22,561 nucleotides of DNA from JAJZNI01 sp035624785 (GTDB lineage: Bacteria > Chloroflexota > Dormibacteria > Aeolococcales > Aeolococcaceae). Under the pieces are notes generated by a model, which saw nothing but the letters and a program-made list of their open reading frames with translations, did not search any database and was not told the origin of the DNA. Position 1 is the first letter of the stretch, and each line of letters starts with the position of its first letter. The stretch covers positions 1 to 22,561 of the forward strand of contig DASPQV010000013.1 of the NCBI GenBank assembly GCA_035624785.1, given 5' to 3'. Shown here piece after piece: positions 1-7,189 of the stretch. The position numbers and the translations under genes were made by a program.

Positions 1-34
1 CGGAGTCGGTGCTCAGCCGGGGCCCGCGCGACCT

Positions 35-2368
35 TCAGGCGGCCTCGCCGGTCTCCGCGTGAGGCGCTTCCAGGGCCGCCGCCAGCACCTCGTCGACCCG
101 GCTGACCAGGTGGAACGTGACCACCTTGCGCACCGTTTCGGGCACGTCGTCGAGGTCCTTCTCGTTGCGCTTGGGCAGCACCACCTCGGTCAGGCCCATG
201 CGGTGGGCGGCGAGCACCTTCTGCTTGACCCCGCCGATGGGCAGCACCAGTCCCTGCAGGGTGACCTCGCCGGTCATGCCCACGCTGCTCTTGACGGGGC
301 GGCCGGTGAGCAGGCTGGCGATGGCGGTGGTCATGGTCACTCCGGCCGAAGGCCCGTCCTTGGGAACGGCGCCCTCGGGCACATGGATGTGGAATCCCTT
401 GGCGGTCACCGCCGGGTCGATCCCCAGCCGGGCGGCATGCGACCGAACGTAGGACAGGGCGATCTGCGCCGACTCCTTCATGACGTCGCCGAGCTGGCCG
501 GTGAGGGTGAGGCTGCCGTCGCTGCCACCGGTGGCCGCCTCCACGAAGATGACGTCGCCGCCGACGCCGGTCACGGCCAGGCCGGTGGCCACACCCGGAA
601 CCGCGGTCCGCTCCGCGACCTCGTTGTCGAACTTCGGCTTGCCCAGGTAGTCGCGGGTCTGCTCGGGGCCGACGATCACCGGGATCACCGCGGCGCCGGT
701 GGCGATGCGGGTGGCCACCTTGCGGGTGATCCTGCCCAGCTCGCGCTCGAGGTTGCGGACGCCCGCCTCGCGGGTGTGCTCGGTGACCACCTTCAGGATG
801 GTCTCGTCGGGCACCTGCACCTCGTCCGGGGTGAGCCCCGCCTGGGCGACCTGGCGCGGCAGCAGGTGGTCGCGGGCGATCGCCAGCTTCTCCTGCTCGG
901 TGTAGCCGTCCAGCCGGATCAGCTCCATGCGGTCGAGAAGCGGTGCCGGGATGGTCTCGGAGACGTTGGCGGTGGGGATGAAGAGAACCTCGGAGAGGTC
1001 CAGGTCCACCTCCAGGTAGTGGTCCCGGAAGGTGGTGTTCTGGGCAGGGTCGAGCACCTCGAGGAGCGCCGACGACGGGTCGCCTCTCCAGTCGGCGCCC
1101 ACCTTGTCGATCTCGTCGAGCATGATCACCGGATTCTTGGTGCCCGCCTCCTTGAGGGCGCGCACGATCCGGCCCGGCTGGGCGCCGACGTAGGTGCGCC
1201 GGAAGCCGCGGATGTCGGCCTCGTCGCGGATGCCGCCCAGCGACATCCGGGCGAACTTCCGCCCCAGGGCTCGGGCCACCGACTCGCCGAGCGAGGTCTT
1301 GCCCACCCCGGGCGGGCCCACCAGGGTGATGATGGCCCCGGAGCCGCGCCCGCCCACGATCTCCAGACCGCGCTCCTGGCGAAGCTTGCGGACCGCCAGG
1401 AACTCGATGATCCGGTCCTTCACGTCCTCGAGCCCGGTGTGGTCCCGGTCCAGCACCTCGCGTGCCGCCTTGAGGTCGAAGTTGTCCTCCGACCGCTTGC
1501 TCCAGGGCATGTCCAGCATCCAGTCGAGGTAGGTGCGGATCCAGCCGTGCTCCGGGCTCTGCTCGCTGGTGCGCTCCAGCCGCTCGATCTCCCGGCTCAC
1601 CTCCTCGGCGACCTTCTCGGGCATGCCGGCCTCGGCGAGTCGCTTGCGATAGGTGGAGACGACGTCGTCGCCGCCCTCGCCCAGCTCCTTCTTGATGGCC
1701 TCGAGCTGCTGCCGGAGGATGAACTCCCGCTGGGTCTTCTGCATCCCCTCGGCGACCTCGGTGCGGATCCGGTCCTTGAGGTCCGCCTCGCCCAGGTATC
1801 CCTTTGTCCAGTCGATCAGCTTCCGGAGTCGCTCCTCGACGTCGACGGTCTCGAGGACCTCGAGCTTCTGAGCCAGGGAGAGGTCGGGTGAATAGCCGGA
1901 GAGGTCGGCCAGGTGCCCCGGGGTGCGCGCCTCGCGGAGGAACTGGATCGCGTTGCCGGCGCCCCGGATCTCGAGCAGGTTCTCGACCAGGGCCCGGTAC
2001 TCGCGGGCCAATTCAAGCTCGGTGTCGGAGGGCTCCTCGCTGTCCCGAACCGGATCGACCTGCACCCAGAGGGCTCCGCCCACGTCCGCCTGGCCGGCCC
2101 CGAGATGGGCGCGGTACTGGCCGGTCATCATCCAGACCTCGGTGCCGGTGGGCAGCTTCCCGGACTCCATGAGCCGGGCGACGGTGCCGACGCTGCCGAA
2201 CTTGCCCTCGATGCGGGGGACCAGGAGGACGAGCCGGTTGCCCTGGCTCGCCGCCTCTATCGCGGCGCGCTGATCCCCGTGGACCGGGATGGTCACCGTC
2301 ATGTGGGGGAGGACGACGACGTCGTCCAGGGGCAGGATCGGCAGAAGCTCGGAGTTGCTCTCGGTCAC
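35..2368 (-). CDS. lon: ATP-dependent Lon protease
   Basis: Lon is a cytosolic AAA+ serine protease that degrades misfolded and regulatory proteins. The 777-residue product is close to the E. coli length of 784. It has an N-terminal substrate-binding LON domain (about 8-200), a helical region, an AAA+ module with Walker A GPPGVGKTS (Lys357) and Walker B VIMLDEIDK, and a C-terminal protease domain. The catalytic dyad is visible: Ser674 in KDGPSAGV and Lys717 in GGVKQKV, the same 43-residue spacing as E. coli S679/K722. The start is a GTG, chosen because the conserved SELLPILPLDDVVVLPHM begins a few residues later and because a weak -10 (TACAAC) lies six bases upstream. The gene follows the alcohol dehydrogenase on the same strand after 72 bases. 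No HspR-type or CIRCE-type operator was recognised upstream. Confidence 0.97.
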   Translation of the reverse strand: MTESNSELLPILPLDDVVVLPHMTVTIPVHGDQRAAIEAASQGNRLVLLVPRIEGKFGSVGTVARLMESGKLPTGTEVWMMTGQYRAHLGAGQADVGGALWVQVDPVRDSEEPSDTELELAREYRALVENLLEIRGAGNAIQFLREARTPGHLADLSGYSPDLSLAQKLEVLETVDVEERLRKLIDWTKGYLGEADLKDRIRTEVAEGMQKTQREFILRQQLEAIKKELGEGGDDVVSTYRKRLAEAGMPEKVAEEVSREIERLERTSEQSPEHGWIRTYLDWMLDMPWSKRSEDNFDLKAAREVLDRDHTGLEDVKDRIIEFLAVRKLRQERGLEIVGGRGSGAIITLVGPPGVGKTSLGESVARALGRKFARMSLGGIRDEADIRGFRRTYVGAQPGRIVRALKEAGTKNPVIMLDEIDKVGADWRGDPSSALLEVLDPAQNTTFRDHYLEVDLDLSEVLFIPTANVSETIPAPLLDRMELIRLDGYTEQEKLAIARDHLLPRQVAQAGLTPDEVQVPDETILKVVTEHTREAGVRNLERELGRITRKVATRIATGAAVIPVIVGPEQTRDYLGKPKFDNEVAERTAVPGVATGLAVTGVGGDVIFVEAATGGSDGSLTLTGQLGDVMKESAQIALSYVRSHAARLGIDPAVTAKGFHIHVPEGAVPKDGPSAGVTMTTAIASLLTGRPVKSSVGMTGEVTLQGLVLPIGGVKQKVLAAHRMGLTEVVLPKRNEKDLDDVPETVRKVVTFHLVSRVDEVLAAALEAPHAETGEAA

Positions 2369-2374
2369 AGGGTG

Positions 2375-2380
2375 GTTGTA
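2375..2380 (-). promoter_or_regulatory. Candidate -10 element for lon (leaderless start)
   Basis: On the minus strand TACAAC is followed by six bases and then the GTG start of lon. It lacks the final T of TAnnnT, so it is a weaker match than the other sites here. The spacing implies a transcript with no 5' leader. No -35 box is evident. Confidence 0.35.
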
Positions 2381-2440
2381 CCCCCTTTGAGGAAACTCAC
2401 ACCTCGGGCCAGGGCGGGGCCGGGTTCCGCCGCCAGGATC

Positions 2441-3451
2441 TCACAGCCCGGGGACCAGCACCGCGGTGCCGCGGACCTGACCGGCTCGGAGGCGCTGCAG
2501 CGCGGTATCCGCCTCGGACAGGGGCAGCACCTCGGTCTCCACGTCGATCCGGGCCTCCGCCGCCACCCTCATGAAGTCCACCCCGTCCTCGCGGGTCAGG
2601 TTGGCGACCGAGCGGACCACCCGCTCCTCCCAGAGGAGCGAGTAGGGAAATGAGGGGATGTCGCTCATGTGGATGCCCGCGCAGACCACCACGCCGCCCG
2701 GGCGGATGGCTGCCAGGGCGAGCGGGACGAGCTCGCCCGCGGGGGCGAAGATGATGGCGGCGTCGAGCGGGACCGGTGCCGGCCCGGTGCTGTCCCCGGC
2801 CCAGGCCGCCCCCATCCGGAGCGCGAACTCCTGAGCGGGCCGGTCGCCGGCTCGGGTGAAGGCGAAAACCTCCGCGCCGCGGTGCCGTGCCACCTGCACG
2901 ATCATGTGGGCGGCGCTCCCGAAGCCGTAGAAGCCGAGGCGGCGGGCCGGCCCTGCCATGCGCAGGGCCCGATAGCCGATCAGCCCCCCGCAGAGGAGCG
3001 GCGCCGCCTCGACGTCCGCGTAGGTGCTCGGGAGGCGCAGGCAGAAGCGGGAGTCGGCGAGCGCGTACTCCGCGTAGCCACCGTCCAGGTCGCAGCCGGT
3101 GAAGCGCGCCCTCGGACAGAGGTTCTCCTGGCCGGCCCGGCACCACTCGCAGGCGCCGCAGGCCCAACCGAGCCACGGCACACCGACTCGATCTCCGATT
3201 GCGAGGGCGGCCTGGGGTCCGGCGCCAGCGACGGTGGCGACCACCTGGTGGCCGAGGACGATCGGGAGGCTGCCCCGGCCCAGCTCACCGTCGACCACAT
3301 GGAGATCGGTCCGGCAGACGGCGCAGGCGGCGACCCTGAGCAGGACGTCACCCCCCTGCGGGTCGGGAATTGACCGGAGCTCGGCCCGGAGCGGCGCGCG
3401 CCGCTCGGTGAGGACCATGGCCCGGTAGGTGGAGGGAAGCGGTTCGCCCAT
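2441..3451 (-). CDS. Zinc-dependent alcohol dehydrogenase family protein
   Basis: This 336-residue protein is a medium-chain zinc alcohol dehydrogenase, resembling the AdhA/AdhP group that oxidises alcohols or reduces aldehydes with NAD(P). The catalytic zinc ligands appear as Cys46 (AVCRTD), His68 (GHQVV) and Cys154 (LLCGG). The structural zinc site is Cys98, Cys101, Cys104 and Cys112 (CGACEWC...NLC). The nucleotide-binding turn is the GFGSAAH motif at 176-182. The frame stays open far upstream, but the ATG at 3451 is preferred because similarity begins at MVLTERRAPL just after it, and longer versions would run into the divergent GNAT promoter. Upstream there is only a poor -10 (CATCCT, six bases before the ATG). 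The natural substrate cannot be told from the sequence. It may be co-transcribed with lon, 72 bases downstream. Confidence 0.9.
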   Translation of the reverse strand: MGEPLPSTYRAMVLTERRAPLRAELRSIPDPQGGDVLLRVAACAVCRTDLHVVDGELGRGSLPIVLGHQVVATVAGAGPQAALAIGDRVGVPWLGWACGACEWCRAGQENLCPRARFTGCDLDGGYAEYALADSRFCLRLPSTYADVEAAPLLCGGLIGYRALRMAGPARRLGFYGFGSAAHMIVQVARHRGAEVFAFTRAGDRPAQEFALRMGAAWAGDSTGPAPVPLDAAIIFAPAGELVPLALAAIRPGGVVVCAGIHMSDIPSFPYSLLWEERVVRSVANLTREDGVDFMRVAAEARIDVETEVLPLSEADTALQRLRAGQVRGTAVLVPGL

Positions 3452-3527
3452 GGACCCAGGATGATGCGCGCCCCCACCGCAGGCGGCGCGGGGGGCTCTT
3501 CCCGACGGGTCGGGACCACCCGGCATG

Positions 3528-3533
3528 TACCCT
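3528..3533 (+). promoter_or_regulatory. -10 element of the GNAT gene (leaderless start)
   Basis: TACCCT ends seven bases before the GTG start at 3541, so transcription should begin at or beside the start codon. The same TACCCT hexamer with 6-7 base spacing recurs before the genes at 5038 and 8163. Confidence 0.6.
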
Positions 3534-3540
3534 TCCGGCC

Positions 3541-4125
3541 GTGACCGCACTACCCGAGCCTTCGGCCCGTCCCCGGGCGGGCAGCGAGGTGGACCGACAG
3601 CCCGACATCCTGATCCGGCGGCTCGATGCCGTCTCAGCGCGACGGCGGCTCGACGAGCTCGCCGAGCTGCTGGTGGACGCGGTCGACGGCGGGGCCTCGG
3701 TGAGCTTCGTGGCACCGCTCGCCCGCTATGAAGCCCGAGATTGGTTCGCAGGCGTTCTCCATGAGATGGAGCTGGGCCGGCGGGTCGTGCTCGCCGCCTT
3801 CATGGGCGGGCGTGTGGTCGGCTGCGCTCAGCTCGTCCTGGCCTGGCAGTCGAACGCCAGCCATCGCGCCGAGGTCCAGAAGATGCTGGTCCATCGCTCG
3901 GTGAGACGGCGCGGCATCGGGGCCCGGCTGATGCGGCGACTCGAGGCGGAGGCCCGGGCCATGGGCCGAACCCTGCTGGTGCTCGACACCGAGACGGGAA
4001 GCGATGCCGAGCACCTCTACTCTCATCTGGGCTGGACCCGGGTGGGGGTCATCCCCGACTACGCCCTGCGGCCGGACGGGTCCGGGCTGCGCTCGACCTC
4101 CCTCTGGTACCGCAAGCTCGACTGA
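3541..4125 (+). CDS. GNAT family N-acetyltransferase
   Basis: A 194-residue single-domain Gcn5-related N-acetyltransferase that would transfer an acetyl group from acetyl-CoA to an amine. The pyrophosphate-binding motif A is clear: VRRRGIGARL, with the R/QxxGxG core at residues 123-127. It is preceded by the strand QKMLVHRSV and followed by the LLVLDTETGSDAEHLYSHLGW segment typical of the C-terminal half, where the Tyr in HLYSHLGW is a frequent general acid. The first 25 residues are not conserved-looking. The GTG start is supported by the TACCCT element seven bases upstream. The acceptor is unknown; small-molecule detoxification and protein acetylation are both possible. The gene is divergent from the alcohol dehydrogenase. 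Its TGA stop is the first three bases of a 76-bp tandem repeat. Confidence 0.9.
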   Translation: MTALPEPSARPRAGSEVDRQPDILIRRLDAVSARRRLDELAELLVDAVDGGASVSFVAPLARYEARDWFAGVLHEMELGRRVVLAAFMGGRVVGCAQLVLAWQSNASHRAEVQKMLVHRSVRRRGIGARLMRRLEAEARAMGRTLLVLDTETGSDAEHLYSHLGWTRVGVIPDYALRPDGSGLRSTSLWYRKLD

Positions 4126-4274
4126 GGCTGACCGAGCGAGGCCCGGAGCCAAAGGCTGCAGGGCCGCGCGAAGGATGCCTCAGCACCGGCACGCGTACTG
4201 AGGCTGAAGCAGCCAGGCCCGGAGCCAAAGGTTCCAGGGCCGAGCCGAGGATGCCTCGGTACCGGCACGGGTAC
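4123..4274. repeat. Two-copy tandem 76-bp repeat with conserved hairpins
   Basis: Copy 1 is 4123-4198 and copy 2 is 4199-4274, with 64 of 76 positions identical by manual alignment and no gaps. Each copy contains a hairpin whose outer stem is GGCCC/GGGCC and inner stem GGAGCC-AAA-GGtTCC-like (4140-4165 and 4216-4241). A second hairpin starts GCCTC and closes with the first bases of the next unit (4177-4204 and 4253-4280). In the second hairpin several differences keep or create pairs, for example A-T to G-T, and C/A and C/C mismatches become T-A and C-G. The period is not a multiple of three, so a protein repeat is unlikely. The sequence begins at the GNAT stop codon. A transcription-ending or RNA-stabilising role is possible but unproven. 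Confidence 0.7.
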
Positions 4275-4362
4275 TGGGCCATGACGGACAGAGGAGCCGA
4301 GGACGGGCACTCGCACCGAGGAGTTCGTCGCTCGCAGAAGAACCAAGTTCCGCGCGGCGCGT

Positions 4363-4368
4363 TAATCA
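4363..4368 (+). promoter_or_regulatory. Candidate -10 element for the thioredoxin-like gene
   Basis: TAATCA ends seven bases before the ATG at 4376. It lacks the final T of TAnnnT, but the spacing matches the leaderless starts elsewhere in the window, and the bases between it and the ATG hold no good ribosome-binding site. Confidence 0.35.
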
Positions 4369-4375
4369 GGCGCCT

Positions 4376-4948
4376 ATGCGACCTTGTGAGGCGCGGCGAA
4401 CGCGATGGAGCGCGCTGGCGGCGGCCGGGCTGATGGTAGTGGCAGCCGCCGTCGCGACCACCGTGCTGGTGACCCGAGGAGGTTCCTCGGGAACAGGGGC
4501 CGGCTACTCCACGTCGGCCACAGCCTTCGTGCTGCCCCGGCTGAGCGGCGCAGGAAAGGTCAGCCTGGCGTCGTTCCGGGGTGAGCCGGCCGTTGTCACC
4601 GTCTTCTCCTCATCCTGCCAGGCCTGCGTCATGGAGCTTCCCCTGCTCGCCGGGGCCGCCCAGGAGCTGCACGGGCAGGTGGCCTTCATCGGGGTGGACA
4701 GCGACGACAGCGGCGGCGGTCTCGCCATCGCCCGGCAGGAGGGCATCGGCTCGTGGCCGCTGGCGCGGGATGTGGGAGGCGGTGATGGCAGCGGCCTGAA
4801 GGAGTCGCTGGGAGGTTCGGCCGGGCTCCCCCTGACCGCTTTCTACGGCCCGCAGGGCAAGCTGCTGGCAGTGGATGCAGGCCAGCTCAGCGCTGCCCAG
4901 CTGGGGTCCACCCTGTACCAGCTCTTCGGGGTCAGGGTCCAGCTCTAG
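4376..4948 (+). CDS. Membrane-anchored thioredoxin-like (TlpA/ResA-type) protein
   Basis: A 190-residue protein with an uncleaved-looking N-terminal membrane anchor (about residues 12-34, AALAAAG through VLVTRGG) and an extracytoplasmic thioredoxin fold. The order is typical of the AhpC-TSA/TlpA group: a Ser/Gly-rich linker, FVLPRLSGAGKVSLASFRG, the strand PAVVTVFSSSC, and the redox pair Cys81-Gln-Ala-Cys84, then later a GLPLTAFYGPQGK segment containing the cis-Pro region. The usual Trp before the first Cys is Ser here (SSCQAC rather than WCxxC), which should shift the redox potential. It may reduce or isomerise disulfides of exported proteins or serve cytochrome maturation, but no ccm or dsb partners are adjacent. 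The ATG is supported by a -10-like hexamer seven bases upstream. Confidence 0.8.
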   Translation: MRPCEARRTRWSALAAAGLMVVAAAVATTVLVTRGGSSGTGAGYSTSATAFVLPRLSGAGKVSLASFRGEPAVVTVFSSSCQACVMELPLLAGAAQELHGQVAFIGVDSDDSGGGLAIARQEGIGSWPLARDVGGGDGSGLKESLGGSAGLPLTAFYGPQGKLLAVDAGQLSAAQLGSTLYQLFGVRVQL

Positions 4949-4977
4949 CCCGCAGGTGGCTTTCGGCTGCGCCGGCC

Positions 4978-4997
4978 AGGGCGGCGAGCCGCGCCCT
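4978..4997 (+). terminator. Small hairpin after the thioredoxin-like gene
   Basis: AGGGCG and CGCCCT form a 6-bp stem with an 8-base loop, 30 bases beyond the stop codon. There is no T-tract, so an intrinsic-terminator role is weakly supported. Confidence 0.25.
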
Positions 4998-5024
4998 CCT
5001 ATGGTCAAGGCGGCAGATCGTCGG

Positions 5025-5030
5025 TACCCT
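5025..5030 (+). promoter_or_regulatory. -10 element of the membrane protein gene (leaderless start)
   Basis: TACCCT is separated from the ATG at 5038 by GGAGAGG. That purine run touches the start codon, so it cannot act as a normally spaced Shine-Dalgarno sequence. The expected transcription start falls on the ATG. Confidence 0.55.
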
Positions 5031-5037
5031 GGAGAGG

Positions 5038-5637
5038 ATGAGCCGACCCAGCCCAGTCGGCGCGGTGATCCGCGGTGCCATCGCCGGCGCCGCCGGAACC
5101 GCCGCCATGGACCTCTTCTGGTACCTCCGTCAGCGGATCAGCGGCGAGCCGCCCCACCGAAGCGATAGCGACCTGCCAGGCCAGGCCGGACGCGCCTCAC
5201 TGCGCCCAGCCTCGTGGGAGGACAGCGAACATTGGACCGCCGAGACGCAGGCCGAGGAATGGCAGACGGCGCCCGTCCCCGCGCAGGTGGGCAAGCGCGT
5301 CTACGAGGGTCTCACCCAGCGGACTCTCGAAGCGCGCTTCGCACGCATCACCGGGACCCTGGTGCACTGGAGCTACGGGATGTGGTGGGGAGGTGTCTTC
5401 GGTCTGGCCTCGGCTCCGCTGCGCCGGCGCACGGTCTGGGGCCCACTGTTCGGAGCCACGGTGTGGGGGAGCAGCTACCTGCTCCTCCCGGTTACAGGCC
5501 TGTACCGCCCCTTCTGGGAGTACCCGCTCGCCGAGCTCGCCCCCGATCTCGCCGCTCACCTCATCTACGGAACCGGGACGGCGTTGGCGTTCGCAACGGT
5601 GATGCGCCGGCGGAGCTCGACCCCGCCGGGTCGCTGA
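5038..5637 (+). CDS. Uncharacterised four-helix membrane protein (DUF1440-like)
   Basis: A 199-residue protein whose function I do not recognise. Four hydrophobic segments are visible: about residues 8-30 (GAVIRGAIAGAAGTAAMDLFW), 105-125 (around HWSYGMWWGGVFGLAS), 132-152 (VWGPLFGATVWGSSYLLLPV) and 170-190 (AAHLIYGTGTALAFATVM). Segments 1 and 2 are separated by a long polar, acidic stretch. The glycine-rich first helix, the internal HWxYG motif and the C-terminal HLIYG motif recall DUF1440/YagU-like inner-membrane proteins, but this is from memory of the family and is tentative. The gene is preceded by its own TACCCT promoter and is convergent with the glutamate dehydrogenase gene. Confidence 0.75.
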   Translation: MSRPSPVGAVIRGAIAGAAGTAAMDLFWYLRQRISGEPPHRSDSDLPGQAGRASLRPASWEDSEHWTAETQAEEWQTAPVPAQVGKRVYEGLTQRTLEARFARITGTLVHWSYGMWWGGVFGLASAPLRRRTVWGPLFGATVWGSSYLLLPVTGLYRPFWEYPLAELAPDLAAHLIYGTGTALAFATVMRRRSSTPPGR

Positions 5638-5641
5638 CGCT

Positions 5642-5659
5642 GTCACCGGGCGCGGTGGC
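5642..5659. terminator. Hairpin between convergent genes
   Basis: GTCACCG and CGGTGGC pair over 7 bp (one T-G wobble) around the loop GGCG, in the 37-base gap between two convergent genes. A shared terminator would fit this position, but there is no T-tract on either strand. Confidence 0.35.
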
Positions 5660-5674
5660 GGTCACGGCGTCGGG

Positions 5675-6937
5675 CTAGGGGTAGATGCCGCGCAGCAAGG
5701 TGGCCCTCGACACCTTCTCGACCGCGATCTCCCAGGCCGCCAGCCGCATGCTCACGCCCTCGGCGGATGCCCGGCGGCGGACCCGGTCATAGGCGCGGAG
5801 GATCAGCTCGCGCTCACGGGAGGCGACTTCCTCAGCATCCCAGAAGAGCGTCCGCAGATCGTGAACCCACTCGAAGTAGGAGACCACCAGGCCCCCACTG
5901 CTGGCCACGATGTCGGGGACGACCATCACGCCGCGGTCGGCGAGCGCGTCGTCAGCATCGGGGGTGATCGGTGCGTTGGCGCCCTCGGCGATGACCCGCG
6001 CTCGCACCGCACCCTGGTTGCCAGCGTGGATCTGCGACTCCACGGCAGCGGGCACCAGCACGTCCACATCGAGGGTCAGCAGCTCGGCGTTGCTGATCGC
6101 GTCCGCACCGGCCAGGTCGACCAGCGCGCCCCCCGCCCTCTTGATGGCAGTCAGGGCGTCGACGTCGAGGCCGCCGCCGCGATGCACGCCACCCCGGCTG
6201 TCCGATACCGCCACCACACGAATGCCGGACGCGGCCAGCTGAGCAGCGGTGATCGCACCGACAGAGCCGAAGCCTTGGACTGCAGCGGTGGCGCCGCTCA
6301 CGTCGATGCGCCGGTCGTGGAGCGCCTCCAGCACGGTCAGGGCGAGGCCGAGGCCGGGCGCGGCGAGGCGTGCTTCCGAGCCGCCGATCTCCAACGGCTT
6401 GCCGGTGACCGACGCCGGCATCGAATACCCGGCGTGCATGGACAGGGTGTCCATCAACCAGGCCATGACCTGCGGGTCGGTGCCCAGCCCGGGGTCGGGG
6501 ATGTCCTTCTCCGGGCCCAGGAGCATGGCAATCTCGGTGGTGTATCGGCGGGTCAACCGCTCCAGCTCCGCCCGGCTGAGCAGCTTGGGATCGCAGACCA
6601 CGCCCCCCTTGGCCCCGCCAAATGGAAGATCGACCACCGCCGCCTTCCAGGTCATGTACATGGCCAGGGCGCGCGCGTCGTCCAGTGTCAAGCTCGGATG
6701 GAAGCGGATACCGCCCTTGCTCGGGCCTCGAGCGCTGTCGTGCTGGACGCGGAATCCGGTGAAGACGCGGAACGAGCCGTCGTCCATCTCCACCGGGAAA
6801 TGCACCACCAGCTCGCGCTTGACCTGGCGGAGCACGGTGCGGATCGAGTCGTCGAGGCCGACCGCGTCGGCGGCCCGGTCGAGCAGCGCGGCCGCGGTGG
6901 CGTACGGGGGATGCGGTCCGGAGGAGTCAGTCATCAT
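5675..6937 (-). CDS. Glu/Leu/Phe/Val dehydrogenase family protein with altered active-site loop
   Basis: The 420-residue product has the full two-domain layout of hexameric glutamate dehydrogenase, which interconverts glutamate and 2-oxoglutarate plus ammonia. Substrate-side motifs are present: GPSKGGIRFHP (Lys74), TWKAAV (Lys98) and PFGGAKGG with the catalytic Lys110. The Rossmann turn is QGFGSVG (221-227), followed by EGANAPITPDAD and VSYFEWVHDL. The usual DIPAPDVGT loop reads DIPDPGLGT, so Gly150 replaces the Asp normally needed for proton transfer, and the ATGxGV segment reads APGLGL (193-198). Activity or substrate may therefore differ from a standard GDH. The start is one of two adjacent ATG codons. 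The nearest good -10 (TATAGT) implies a leader of about 90 bases. The gene is divergent from the histone-like gene. Confidence 0.9.
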   Translation of the reverse strand: MMTDSSGPHPPYATAAALLDRAADAVGLDDSIRTVLRQVKRELVVHFPVEMDDGSFRVFTGFRVQHDSARGPSKGGIRFHPSLTLDDARALAMYMTWKAAVVDLPFGGAKGGVVCDPKLLSRAELERLTRRYTTEIAMLLGPEKDIPDPGLGTDPQVMAWLMDTLSMHAGYSMPASVTGKPLEIGGSEARLAAPGLGLALTVLEALHDRRIDVSGATAAVQGFGSVGAITAAQLAASGIRVVAVSDSRGGVHRGGGLDVDALTAIKRAGGALVDLAGADAISNAELLTLDVDVLVPAAVESQIHAGNQGAVRARVIAEGANAPITPDADDALADRGVMVVPDIVASSGGLVVSYFEWVHDLRTLFWDAEEVASRERELILRAYDRVRRRASAEGVSMRLAAWEIAVEKVSRATLLRGIYP

Positions 6938-7036
6938 CGGGCACCCCGCTCACCGTGCTCCCGGACGTGATCTCACCTCGCATCGGCCGGTGGTCGACGC
7001 GCTTCGCGGTCGTGGAACCGGACCGGATCCACCGCG

Positions 7037-7042
7037 ACTATA
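7037..7042 (-). promoter_or_regulatory. -10 element for the glutamate dehydrogenase gene
   Basis: TATAGT on the minus strand lies about 95 bases upstream of the start codon, implying a leader of about 90 bases. No good -35 hexamer is found at 16-18 bases; TTGTCA is 21 bases away. Confidence 0.45.
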
Positions 7043-7062
7043 CCTGAGTCGTCCACAACACG

Positions 7063-7093
7063 TTGACAATCCTGTGGGGAGGCCCCATGCTAT
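7063..7093 (+). promoter_or_regulatory. Possible -35/-10 pair for the histone-like gene
   Basis: A perfect TTGACA (7063-7068) is followed after 19 bases by TGCTAT (7088-7093). The spacer is longer than ideal and the -10 imperfect, so the assignment is tentative. It would give a leader of about 90 bases ending in the GGAGG ribosome-binding site about 10 bases before the ATG at 7190. Confidence 0.3.
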
Positions 7094-7189
7094 GCGGCGA
7101 TTGCGGCGGGGATTATTCACTCCCTGTCCAAAACCTAGGACCGACAGCGCGACACAGCGGCTGGCGGAGACCACGGAGGCTCACAGCTT

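Noticed and set aside
59..1891. A 610-codon open frame antisense to lon
   Set aside because: It is a shadow frame produced by high-GC codon bias. Its translation is low-complexity (His, Gly, Leu, Ala, Asp-rich) with no motif, while the opposite strand codes a complete Lon.
4049..4346. Small minus-strand open frames across the 76-bp repeat
   Set aside because: They exist in two overlapping frames, the period breaks the reading frame between copies and no start signal is present.
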